Made by a program: the position numbers and the translations under genes. Positions 17,822 through 26,048 of a stretch of DNA of 64,000 bases are shown here, piece by piece (positions within the stretch are counted from its first letter, which is position 1; each line of letters starts with the position of its first letter). This DNA is from Lachnospiraceae bacterium AD3010 (GTDB lineage: Bacteria; Bacillota; Clostridia; Lachnospirales; Lachnospiraceae), in NCBI GenBank assembly GCA_000622025.1, contig KK211387.1:229325-293324 (forward strand), given 5' to 3'. The notes below the pieces were generated by a model. The model was not told where the DNA came from, made no database searches, and was given only the letters and a program-made list of their open reading frames with translations.

Positions 17822-18521
17822 AGAAAAAAAGAAGCTAGGAATAATCGGCGGCATGGGACCTCTTGCCGCTGCTTTCTTTTACAGGGCAGTGGTGGAGCAC
17901 ACAGAAGCTCTGTCCGATCAGGAGCATATAATCACATATATGATAAGTGATCCCACCATACCTAAGAGGGTGGAATATATTCTTGGGGAAAACAGTGAGT
18001 CTCCCCTCGGGGCACTGATAAAAACCGCGGAAAAGCTGGAGGAAATGGGAGCGGAGATAATAGCCATGCCCTGTGTCACGGCCCATTTTTTTTATGAGAA
18101 GATCTCGGCTTCTGTTTCCGTCCCCATGATAAATATGCTGGATGAGACCGTCCGGTATCTTAAAATCATGAGGATCAACAGCGCGGGGATACTTGCAACA
18201 AGAGCTACCATAAAAAGTGCCATAGTTCAGACTGCCCTGGAAAAGGCCGGAATAGAAGCGATTTTACCAGAGGAAGAAGAGAATGAGATCATTTCGAGGG
18301 TGATCTTTGAAGAGATAAAGAAAGGAAAGAAGGCCGATACCGACAGCCTTTTAACTGTGATGGATTCCATGATCCAAAGGGGCGCGGGGAAGTGCCTTAT
18401 CGCCTGCACAGATCTTTCCGTATGCTTTTATGAAAGGGAAGATGAGAGATATGTGGATATGATGAAGCTCCTTGCGCAGGCCTGCGTAGAGAGAGTCAAT
18501 GGGGGAGTCAGGAACATATAA
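17814..18521 (+). CDS. Aspartate/glutamate racemase family protein
   Basis: 235 residues from the ATG at 17814, inside the end of the ATPase gene; longer in-frame openings read into the ATPase and are not credible. KKLGIIGGMGPLAAAFFYRAV is the family's N-terminus, and both catalytic cysteines are present, in AMPCVTAHFF (usually PCNTAH) and in LIACTDLSVC (usually GCTE). The family interconverts L- and D-Asp/Glu and related substrates. In this locus it could supply a D-amino acid for the DltA-like adenylation enzyme at 23163, or act on the imported compound. Both are inferences. Confidence 0.85.
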   Translation: MIKEKKKLGIIGGMGPLAAAFFYRAVVEHTEALSDQEHIITYMISDPTIPKRVEYILGENSESPLGALIKTAEKLEEMGAEIIAMPCVTAHFFYEKISASVSVPMINMLDETVRYLKIMRINSAGILATRATIKSAIVQTALEKAGIEAILPEEEENEIISRVIFEEIKKGKKADTDSLLTVMDSMIQRGAGKCLIACTDLSVCFYEREDERYVDMMKLLAQACVERVNGGVRNI

Positions 18522-18525
18522 AAGG

Positions 18526-18534
18526 TGGTATAAT
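18526..18534 (+). promoter_or_regulatory. Extended -10 promoter before QueC-like copy 2
   Basis: TGGTATAAT, the same extended -10 as at 8733-8741 (both followed by ACT). Transcription from about 18541 gives a ~26-nt leader containing the AAGGAAG ribosome site of the TTG-started gene at 18567. Confidence 0.55.
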
Positions 18535-18566
18535 ACTTAGCAGCAAATGTAAGGAAGTGACGGATT

Positions 18567-19343
18567 TTGGACAGATACAATATTATGTGGACGGGCGGTC
18601 TGGATTCCACATACACAATGATAGTTTATTCACACTATGACATTGAGATACAGCCCTACTATCTGAGGCACGGAAGGAAATCTGAAAAGTATGAGTTCAA
18701 GGCCATGGAGGAGATCAGGGAGGAGCTCCTTAATAATGAAAAGACAAAGGCGAAGATACTGCCGCTTATTGTGATAGGAGAGGAGGATATTCCCTCCGAC
18801 AGTGAGGTGGAGGCGGCATATTCGCGCTTAAAGGCTCAGGGGGGGCTGGGCAGCCAGTATGACTGGATAGCGAGGTATGCAAGGCACAATGATGTTGAGG
18901 GACTCTTCTATTCTCCGGTTAAGCCCACATCTTCGGCTTCAAAATTCAGGGGATGCATAGAGGCAAACGGTGTGATACGCGAATATGTGAATTCCGTTGG
19001 AAGAAAGGTTTTTACCATCGATATGGAGAATAGCAGTCCGGACCTTAAGCTTGTATTCGGAGGCTTCAATCTCTCGGAAACCTTTGATATAACGAAGATC
19101 GAGGAAGAACAGAGGATGAGGGATGAGGGCTACACCCGGATACTTGAAAAAACCTGGTTCTGTCATACACCGGTACTCGGGAAGGCCTGCGGCTGCTGCC
19201 ATCCCTGTGAGACCACGATCGAAGCGGGGCAGACCTGGAGATTTACTGAAAGCCGGCTTAAGCGCTACAGGGAATTGAAGGAAGGAGCCTCTCCCGGAAG
19301 AGTCAGGTTTGAAACCTACATTGATGTAATATTTGGAAGGTGA
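18567..19343 (+). CDS. QueC-like PP-loop ATPase, copy 2 (function unknown)
   Basis: 258 residues from a TTG start with AAGGAAG about 9 nt upstream. It is a paralogue of the protein at 11269: NIMWTGGLDSTYTMIVYS is the PP-loop, IEIQPYYL and QYDWIARYAR are shared blocks, and the Cys set C199, C208, C211, C214 (with an extra C210) lies in TWFCHTPVLGKACGCCHPC. Both copies share TWRFTE..LKRY at the end. QueC itself makes a nitrile from a carboxylate with ATP and ammonia. A radical SAM gene follows 27 bp downstream, an association reminiscent of QueE-QueC but with a different radical SAM family. Probable role: modification of a glycan or amino-acid carboxylate. Confidence 0.7.
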   Translation: MDRYNIMWTGGLDSTYTMIVYSHYDIEIQPYYLRHGRKSEKYEFKAMEEIREELLNNEKTKAKILPLIVIGEEDIPSDSEVEAAYSRLKAQGGLGSQYDWIARYARHNDVEGLFYSPVKPTSSASKFRGCIEANGVIREYVNSVGRKVFTIDMENSSPDLKLVFGGFNLSETFDITKIEEEQRMRDEGYTRILEKTWFCHTPVLGKACGCCHPCETTIEAGQTWRFTESRLKRYRELKEGASPGRVRFETYIDVIFGR

Positions 19344-19370
19344 ATTTGAAAGGAAAAACCGAGGTATATT

Positions 19371-20243
19371 ATGGCATCGTATTTTAAGCGGGTTTTTAAG
19401 CCCACATACAGGGAGTATCTGTACGCAATACCGGGGAAGAAGACTATAGGAGGGTGCTTTAAGCTCCTATGGAATCTGATAAAGCCCAATGCGGTAACGT
19501 ACCCGGATGTGGTGGTGGTGCTTACCACTCACTGTTCCTTACGCTGCGCAAAGTGCAATAATCTGATGCCCTGTTACAAGGAGCCCTACCATATTCCTGC
19601 GGAGGAGGTACTGAATGATATAAGGACCCTGCTCTCACACACGGATCTCTGTGTAAAGCTGGAGCTTCTGGGAGGCGAGCCCTTCATCTATCCGGAGATC
19701 AACAGGGTGATAGACGGGGTTAAGGATTTTAAGAATGTCATGTGTGTTGCCTTTACCACAAATGCAACTGTCATACCGTCGGATGAGACCTTAAAAAAGA
19801 TCGCTGCGCTTAAGAATAAAAAGATAGTGATAAGCGATTATGGGGTAAAGACGCAGAAGGTTGAGGAATTTATGAAGGTCTGCAAGGAGTACGGCATACC
19901 CTGCGGGCGCTCCATTTCAAAATACTGGGCAGATCCCGGTAATACTGAATGCAGAAATAAGAGCAGGGAGCAGCTTGAAATCGAGTATAACAAGTGTTAT
20001 AGTTCCCGTTACTGCCGCACTATGCTTAAGGGCAGGATATATGCCTGTGCAAGATCCGCGTCACTGGCAGATCTCGGACTTATGGACGGCAGTCATGACA
20101 GCTTCAATGTGAGAGACAGATTAAGCGACAGGGAATTCAGAAAAGAAATGAGAAAATTCCTGACCCTTGATTATGCGGATGCCTGCAATTACTGTGATCA
20201 CTTCCTGAATATCCATATCCCGGCGGGAGAGCAGCTTCCATGA
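19371..20243 (+). CDS. Radical SAM protein
   Basis: 290 residues. The [4Fe-4S]-SAM site is C55-x3-C59-x2-C62 in LTTHCSLRCAKCNNL, followed by KLELLGGEPFIYPE (the GGE motif) and FTTNAT. Later cysteines (NKCYSSRYCRTMLKGRIYACAR and DACNYCDHF) could hold an auxiliary cluster, as in SPASM/twitch proteins. It lies 27 bp after QueC-like copy 2 and overlaps the GT39-like gene by 4 bp. The substrate is unknown; a sugar or lipid-linked glycan is suggested by context only. It lacks QueE features. Confidence 0.85.
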   Translation: MASYFKRVFKPTYREYLYAIPGKKTIGGCFKLLWNLIKPNAVTYPDVVVVLTTHCSLRCAKCNNLMPCYKEPYHIPAEEVLNDIRTLLSHTDLCVKLELLGGEPFIYPEINRVIDGVKDFKNVMCVAFTTNATVIPSDETLKKIAALKNKKIVISDYGVKTQKVEEFMKVCKEYGIPCGRSISKYWADPGNTECRNKSREQLEIEYNKCYSSRYCRTMLKGRIYACARSASLADLGLMDGSHDSFNVRDRLSDREFRKEMRKFLTLDYADACNYCDHFLNIHIPAGEQLP

Positions 20244-21745
20244 CAGAGAGGATCATAAACTATTTAAAAAAGCATACCTGGCTTTTGTATGCTTTTTTTG
20301 CGTTTTTGCAGCTTCTTTTCATGTTTTATCAGGGAGGGAAGCAGTCCATGTGGCTTGATGAAATGTCCCTTATGGGAACCATCACCAGGGACAAGGGGAT
20401 CAGGGACATATTGTGGCAGTATCTCACCGTGGACGTGACGAACCTTCCTCTCTTCCCGCTCATATCGGCTCTGTGGTACCGGATTTTCCCCGCAAATGAC
20501 AGGCTGATGCTTCTTCTTACCGAGCTTTTTTCATCAGGTGCGCTTTTTGTGACGGCACTTCTTGCAGAAAGGAATTTCGGGAAAAAGGAAGGCATTCTTT
20601 CGGCTGTTCTTATGCTGATATCCCTCCGTCCCGTCATAAACTGCGGCTTTGAGTTCCGTTCATATGCCTTTATGCTGTTTTTCTCAGCACTCGTACTGTA
20701 TTTTTATTATGAAAAAAACAGGAGCCCGGGAAAAAGAGAAGAGGTCCTGTACGGTGCTTCACTCATCCTTCTTATCTTTACCCACTATTCCGGGATCATT
20801 CTTATAGGGATACTGGGGCTTTTTGATCTTATTAAGATAATAATGAAAAAGCAGGGCGTATCCGGGCTTCTCCCCTATATTGCATCGGGGATCCTCTTTC
20901 TTCCCTGGTTTGCACTGATGCTTAGATTCAAGGAAAAGAGCATAGGCTCATTCTGGGTGGATCCTCCCACCGTGCCGGAGATCGCAAGGACGCTTAAGTA
21001 TCTCCTGTCCAATAACGAAGCAATATATGTCATTTTTATCTTCGGTATCGTTATCACCGCGGCAGAGCTCCTGTTTTCCGCATATAAAAGGGACGCAGCG
21101 GAAGGGGAAGCTCTTTTGTCAGCGGAAATGCTCGGTATCATCTTCATAATGATACTGTCAGTTTTCCTTTACAGCGCGTATATCAATCCCCGGGGAGGTT
21201 TCTTCCTTAAAAGATATTTTATCGTACTCCTGCCGCTTATGGTATGCACCACCTCTTATGCTGTAAGGAAGGGCACGGAATTCTTTTCCTCCGGGAAGGA
21301 TACCGGGGAGCTGTACAGGTTGTTTTTCGTGATCTCGGGATTTATCCTGATTTATTTCGGCTTCATAAATCTTTCGGAGATCAGGGAGAAAACAAAGAAA
21401 AGCTCTGAGACCTTCAGGGAGGCTGCAGCCTATGTGAGGGAACAGGGAATACTTAGTGAGGGAGATAATACAGCTCTTATATGCTCGGTAAATCCCCGGG
21501 CAGCCGCAGGCTTTTCTGAGTACTACGTGCGGCGTGGCGGAAGGGATAAGGAGATAAATACCGTGAGTCTTCAGGGAGAAGAGCCGGTTAAGGAGCTTAC
21601 GAAATATGATAAGCTGTATCTTGTGTATGTACACAGGGATCTTGAAGACCTGGATCCGCTTATAGAAAAGACTTTAAGAGAAGACTATGAGCTTACGGCA
21701 CTAAATGAAGACGTAAAAGCTGCCGTATATGAGAGAAAGCACTGA
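20240..21745 (+). CDS. GT39/ArnT-like polyprenyl-phosphate-dependent glycosyltransferase
   Basis: 501 residues with about 11 hydrophobic helices. The first external loop carries SMWLDEMSLMGTITRDKG, the Asp/Glu motif of GT-C transferases (PMT/ArnT/YfhO-like), and GFEFRSYAFMLFFS follows. Such enzymes use undecaprenyl-phosphate sugars on the outer face of the membrane. The GtrB-like protein at 487 could provide such a donor. The C-terminal ~110 residues form an extracytoplasmic domain. It overlaps its neighbours by 4 bp and 1 bp. Confidence 0.85.
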   Translation: MTERIINYLKKHTWLLYAFFAFLQLLFMFYQGGKQSMWLDEMSLMGTITRDKGIRDILWQYLTVDVTNLPLFPLISALWYRIFPANDRLMLLLTELFSSGALFVTALLAERNFGKKEGILSAVLMLISLRPVINCGFEFRSYAFMLFFSALVLYFYYEKNRSPGKREEVLYGASLILLIFTHYSGIILIGILGLFDLIKIIMKKQGVSGLLPYIASGILFLPWFALMLRFKEKSIGSFWVDPPTVPEIARTLKYLLSNNEAIYVIFIFGIVITAAELLFSAYKRDAAEGEALLSAEMLGIIFIMILSVFLYSAYINPRGGFFLKRYFIVLLPLMVCTTSYAVRKGTEFFSSGKDTGELYRLFFVISGFILIYFGFINLSEIREKTKKSSETFREAAAYVREQGILSEGDNTALICSVNPRAAAGFSEYYVRRGGRDKEINTVSLQGEEPVKELTKYDKLYLVYVHRDLEDLDPLIEKTLREDYELTALNEDVKAAVYERKH

Positions 21746-23166
21746 TGGGGAAAAAACCTTTTCACGAATGGGAAGAAAAGCACGGACTCATAAATAATAG
21801 ATCCGTGGATGGTTTCCAGTACTGGAATTATATGCGAAGGGACATGAATATGTCCTTTAAGGACGAGTATGCCGATCTGGATCCTGTTTTTTTTAAGAAT
21901 ATGAAGGAGTCTTCAAAGAACGGAAGGATAAGTGATCTGAAAAGGATCCTTAAGGTTTTTACTCCAGACGGCGGAGATCCGGTGAAAAAGGCAGATGTCC
22001 TTATACTCTGTCACGGCAGAAGGCAGGAGATCAACGGAAAGCTTGTGAGCATATATACGGACTATCTGGAGGACTATTTTCCGGATTCCTTAAGCCTGCA
22101 GAGGACAGGCAGCGGAAAAAGCTACAGGGACAGGCTTAAGACAAGGCACATTATTTTTCTGGAAAACCTGACAACGAAAAGCTATATTTTTAAGTATCTA
22201 AGAAGGCTCTTTAGTCCTGGAGAGTATAAGAGGATCAGAAAGACGATCTTTGATGATATGCATGACGCCTTTATGGATCTTAAAAAGAACTATTCCCTTA
22301 ATGTGAACGAAGAGGATTTTGCGCTCAGAGCTACGTCTCTCTTCTTTTATTACCTCTATAAGAAACCGAGGCTTGAAAAGCTGATAAAGAAAATATCTCC
22401 GAAGGTCATTGTCGAGGTGGTCGGAAGGAGCTTCGATGCAGAGATCATAAATGAGATAGCATTTGAAAACGGGATAGAGACTGTTGAACTCCAGCATGGC
22501 AGTGTGGGCTTCTGGTATCCTGACGGGGTAACGCTGCCGCAGGTGCCGAAATGGTACTATCTATTCGGTAATTACTGGAAAAAGGCGGTTAAGCTGCCTG
22601 TTCCGGAGGATCATGTCCTATCCATGGGATTTCCCTACCATGATATGATGATGGAGAAATATCCAGAGGAAAAGAGGCAGAGGGATGATAACACCATAAT
22701 CTTCCTGTCCAGCAGGAAATACGGAAAAGAATTATCCGCTGTGGCGATGGAGTTAAAGGAGCTCAGGCCGGATATCCATATCATCTATAAGCTTCATCCA
22801 AGAGAATATCAGGATTATTCCGTGGTATATGCCCCCCTTGACAGGGCCGGAATTGAGGTGATAAAAGATGACAGCCTGCCCTTATACGGTCTGTTTTCAA
22901 GGAGTGGAATGCAGGTTGGGGTTGAATCTACCGCAGTTTATGAGGGCATGGGCTTCTCTCTGAGGACCTTTATATGGGATATTCCCATGGCCGCAAGCTT
23001 AAAGGAGCTTGCAAGTCTGGGCTACGCTTCGGTCTTTAAGGATGCCCGGGAGCTTTCAGAGCTTATAAAAGCCGGCGATAATGATAACACTAGATATGAT
23101 ATTGATGATTTCTGGAAAAGGAACAGTTTAAATAATATAGTGTCCGGGATAAAAGGATTATTATGA
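21745..23166 (+). CDS. GT-B-fold glycosyl/glycerophosphotransferase-like protein
   Basis: 473 residues. The C-terminal half has ETVELQHGSVGFWYP and HIIYKLHPREYQDYS followed by GVESTAVYEGMGF. These motifs are shared by CDP-glycerol glycerophosphotransferases, capsule transferases and bacterial sialyltransferase-like GT-B proteins. The N-terminal half is not recognisable. With neuBCA and LTA-synthase-like genes in the locus, a nonulosonic-acid or glycerol-phosphate transferase are both possible. No membrane helices are evident. It is coupled to the adenylation gene by a 4-bp overlap. Confidence 0.65.
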   Translation: MGKKPFHEWEEKHGLINNRSVDGFQYWNYMRRDMNMSFKDEYADLDPVFFKNMKESSKNGRISDLKRILKVFTPDGGDPVKKADVLILCHGRRQEINGKLVSIYTDYLEDYFPDSLSLQRTGSGKSYRDRLKTRHIIFLENLTTKSYIFKYLRRLFSPGEYKRIRKTIFDDMHDAFMDLKKNYSLNVNEEDFALRATSLFFYYLYKKPRLEKLIKKISPKVIVEVVGRSFDAEIINEIAFENGIETVELQHGSVGFWYPDGVTLPQVPKWYYLFGNYWKKAVKLPVPEDHVLSMGFPYHDMMMEKYPEEKRQRDDNTIIFLSSRKYGKELSAVAMELKELRPDIHIIYKLHPREYQDYSVVYAPLDRAGIEVIKDDSLPLYGLFSRSGMQVGVESTAVYEGMGFSLRTFIWDIPMAASLKELASLGYASVFKDARELSELIKAGDNDNTRYDIDDFWKRNSLNNIVSGIKGLL

Positions 23167-24716
23167 ATAGAAAAGTCACGGTACTTGATTATCTGGAAGA
23201 AAACTACAGAAGCATAGCTGAAAAAACAGCTGTTTCCGATGAGAGCGGAGAGATCAGCTGGGGAGAATTAAGGAATAGATCTCTGGCTCTTTCTGAAGGT
23301 ATTTTAAGCAGACCGGATATGGAAGGCATAAAGATACCTATCGTTATTTTTATGGAAAAATCAATAGCGCACGTTATTTCAATATACGGCTGTCTATACA
23401 GCGGGAATTTCTATGTGCCGGTTGACATAAATACTCCTGAAGACAGATTAAGGAGTATACTTTCTACACTTAAGGATTACAGGGTGCTGACAGACGAAAA
23501 GAACCTGGAGCACATGAAAAACATAGTAGAGGATAAGGATATACTGCTTATCGGGGAGCTGCTTTCCGCCGTTTCAGAGGACTCAGACTTTTCCGCAACG
23601 AAAAAGCGCTTAAAACTTTTGACCGACTTTAGCCTTATGTATATCATCTTTACCTCGGGCTCCACGGGAACTCCCAAGGGAGTAGCCGTGCGCCACAGGA
23701 GCGTAATGGATTATATTGAGAGCTTTATGGATGAGATCGGTATGGAGAGAGAGGATGTGTGCGGAAATCAGACACCATTTTATGCCGATATGTCCCTTAA
23801 GGATCTTTATATGACTCTTGCATCCGGTGCAGAGCTGTGCATTATTCCCACAAGATTCTTTTCCTTTCCTTTGAAGCTTCTGCAGTACATGGAGGAAAAG
23901 AGGATAAGCTACTGTATGTGGGTTCCCACAGTTTACCGGATAGTTGCGCAGTTCAAGGCTCTTTCGAAGCTTAGACCATCGAAGCTGCGGACTGTATGCT
24001 TTTCAGGTGAGACCATGCCGCTTTCTGTATTTGAGTACTGGAGGGAAAACTATCCGGATATAGACTTCTGGCAGCTATACGGTCCATCCGAGATCACGGG
24101 ATCCTGCAGCTTTTATAAGGTGGATAACAGGCGTATATATGAAGATATCATCCCCATAGGAAAGCCCTACAGGAATACGGGCATGATACTTATGGATAAT
24201 GAGGAGATCATTCCCTTATCAGATACAGGCAGAAAGGGTGAGATATGTGTCTACGGAAGCTGCCTTGCTGCCGGCTACTATAATGATGACGAGAGAACAG
24301 AGGCTTCTTTTTCACCCCTTCCCGGAGAGCTTGGGTATAAAGAAAGGATGTATCATACCGGAGATCTCGCGTATTATGACAGTGAAGGAAATTTTGTTTT
24401 CGCGGGAAGAGCCGATTATCAGATAAAGCATATGGGCCGACGGATGGAGCCCGGGGAAATAGAGGCTGCCGCAGAGGCTCTTGATGGTATTGACGCCTGC
24501 TGTCTTATCCATAATAAAGAAAAGGATGACCTTATCCTTTATTATATAGGAGGGGCCTCTGCAAAGGATATTTCCAATGCCCTAAGGGCAAAGCTGCCAT
24601 CCTACATGCTTCCCAATGGATACAGACAAACGGAAACTCTGCCCCTTCTGCCAAACGGAAAGGTGAACCGGAAGGAGCTTGACGCAATTGAAAATGAGAA
24701 GGGAAAGGAAGAGTAA
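23163..24716 (+). CDS. DltA-like amino-acid adenylation enzyme
   Basis: 517 residues, a stand-alone A domain. Core motifs: A3 MYIIFTSGSTGTPKGVAV, A4 region FYADMSLKDLY, A5 QLYGPSEITGSCSF, A7 YHTGDL, A8 GRADYQIKHMGRRMEPGEIE and A10 LPNGKVNRKEL with the catalytic Lys. The Asp of the A4 region (ADMSLKD) aligns with the residue that holds the alpha-amino group in NRPS/DltA enzymes, so an amino acid is the likely substrate. The next gene encodes its carrier protein (0 bp gap), then an acyltransferase. The substrate cannot be read from sequence alone. Confidence 0.9.
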   Translation: MNRKVTVLDYLEENYRSIAEKTAVSDESGEISWGELRNRSLALSEGILSRPDMEGIKIPIVIFMEKSIAHVISIYGCLYSGNFYVPVDINTPEDRLRSILSTLKDYRVLTDEKNLEHMKNIVEDKDILLIGELLSAVSEDSDFSATKKRLKLLTDFSLMYIIFTSGSTGTPKGVAVRHRSVMDYIESFMDEIGMEREDVCGNQTPFYADMSLKDLYMTLASGAELCIIPTRFFSFPLKLLQYMEEKRISYCMWVPTVYRIVAQFKALSKLRPSKLRTVCFSGETMPLSVFEYWRENYPDIDFWQLYGPSEITGSCSFYKVDNRRIYEDIIPIGKPYRNTGMILMDNEEIIPLSDTGRKGEICVYGSCLAAGYYNDDERTEASFSPLPGELGYKERMYHTGDLAYYDSEGNFVFAGRADYQIKHMGRRMEPGEIEAAAEALDGIDACCLIHNKEKDDLILYYIGGASAKDISNALRAKLPSYMLPNGYRQTETLPLLPNGKVNRKELDAIENEKGKEE

Positions 24717-24965
24717 ATGCGGGAAGAACTTATAAAACTGCTTTCAGCTATCTGCCCCGAGGTGGATTTTGAAAATGAAAAGGCACTTATCGATGACGCT
24801 ATTCTGGATTCCCATGCCGTTCTTTCCATACTGGCGGCCATAAGCGAAACCTATGACGTGGAATTCGAGGCTGATGACGTAATGCCGGAAACCTTGAATG
24901 ATATTGACAGTATATGCACCCTGGTGCAGACACTTCTTGACAGGAAGGCATCATCAAATGGGTAA
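24717..24965 (+). CDS. Acyl/peptidyl carrier protein (DltC-like partner of the A domain)
   Basis: 82 residues. The phosphopantetheine site is Ser32 in AILDSHAVLSILAAIS; the acidic, helical pattern fits a stand-alone carrier. It starts immediately after the adenylation gene and ends 8 bp inside the acyltransferase gene, so the three form a compact activate-carry-transfer unit. It differs from the carrier at 2517-2762 in helix II, consistent with separate partners. Confidence 0.9.
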   Translation: MREELIKLLSAICPEVDFENEKALIDDAILDSHAVLSILAAISETYDVEFEADDVMPETLNDIDSICTLVQTLLDRKASSNG

Positions 24966-26010
24966 GTTTGATGAGAAATATGACGTAAGGAGAGCAGAGG
25001 TTTACGATATACCCTCCATTATGGATTTTATAGGGACCTACTGGTCTCCCGGTCATATCATGTCTGTTGACAGGGCCTATTTCGAATATGAATTCCTTAC
25101 TGAGGAGGGTGTGAACTTTGTGATCGCCGTTGACCGTTTAACCGACAGCATACAGGGGATACGGGGACTTCTCTTCAGTGCGGCTGACAAAGAAAAAAGA
25201 GATATGTGGGGAAGCATATGGAAGGCAAATTCCGGGGGAGGTAATTTTCCCCTTCTCGGAACGGAGATAAGGAAGAGGACTGCCGCTATTTTCCCCTTCA
25301 GATATAATCTCGGCGTGGGTCAGAATATGAATACCACGAGGATAGCCGGAGGTTTTTTCGGAAAAAAGATAGTAAGACTAAAGCATTTCTACAGGCTGAA
25401 TCCTGAAATCAGGGAGTATAAGATAGCAGTTATAAATAAACCTCCGATCCTTAAGGCACCCGGGCCGGGATATAAGGATACCGCCTTCGCTGTAAGGCTC
25501 GGATCCATTGAGGAGGTAAGGGACAGGATAGATATAGAGGCTGTTGATTCTGTGCCCTATAAGGACTTTTGGTTTATAAAACACCGTTATTTTGACCATC
25601 CGCGTTATGAATACCGCCTGTATGCCCTGGGGAAAAAGGGGGAGAGAGCTTCAGCCCTTATGGTGATGAGGGAGGTTTCCATAGTGGGTTCAAGAGCACT
25701 TCGTGTGATCGACTATATCGGGGATCAGGAGCCTATAGCCGGACTCTACGTCTTTTTTGCCGAAATGCTTTCTGAGGGGCAATATGAGTACGTTGACTTC
25801 TATGAATACGGCTTTGATGAGAGTTTCTTAAAAAAGGCGGGCTTCAGTGAACGATATGAAGAGGGAGAGGAAAATATCATTCCCAATTATTTTGAGCCCT
25901 TTGTCCGTGAGAATAAGGAGCTGTCCGGCTTTATGGATTCAGATATAAATGCAACCATCTTTAAGGGTGACGGTGATCAGGACCGCCCCAATATTCCGGA
26001 AAGGAAGTGA
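24958..26010 (+). CDS. GNAT-like acyltransferase of surface-glycan loci
   Basis: 350 residues from the ATG at 24958, 8 bp inside the carrier gene; a longer in-frame opening reads through that gene and is rejected. RRAEVYDIPSIMDFIGTYW at the N-terminus and the FPFRYNLGVGQNMNTTRI block suggest two GNAT-like halves, as in FemABX-like and capsule acyltransferases. Position after the A domain and carrier makes it the likely enzyme that moves the carrier-bound aminoacyl group to a sugar amine or hydroxyl. That function is inferred from order, not shown by motifs. Confidence 0.6.
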   Translation: MGKFDEKYDVRRAEVYDIPSIMDFIGTYWSPGHIMSVDRAYFEYEFLTEEGVNFVIAVDRLTDSIQGIRGLLFSAADKEKRDMWGSIWKANSGGGNFPLLGTEIRKRTAAIFPFRYNLGVGQNMNTTRIAGGFFGKKIVRLKHFYRLNPEIREYKIAVINKPPILKAPGPGYKDTAFAVRLGSIEEVRDRIDIEAVDSVPYKDFWFIKHRYFDHPRYEYRLYALGKKGERASALMVMREVSIVGSRALRVIDYIGDQEPIAGLYVFFAEMLSEGQYEYVDFYEYGFDESFLKKAGFSERYEEGEENIIPNYFEPFVRENKELSGFMDSDINATIFKGDGDQDRPNIPERK

Positions 26011-26048
26011 GAGGCTTTATCAGAGCCCAGGTCCACTGCTCACGGATC

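Noticed and set aside
11269..19343. QueC-like genes as true queuosine synthesis or as part of a Qat/CBASS defence system
   Set aside because: No queD, queE, queF, QatA/B/D, cyclase or effector genes are nearby; all neighbours are glycan, transport or acyl-transfer genes.
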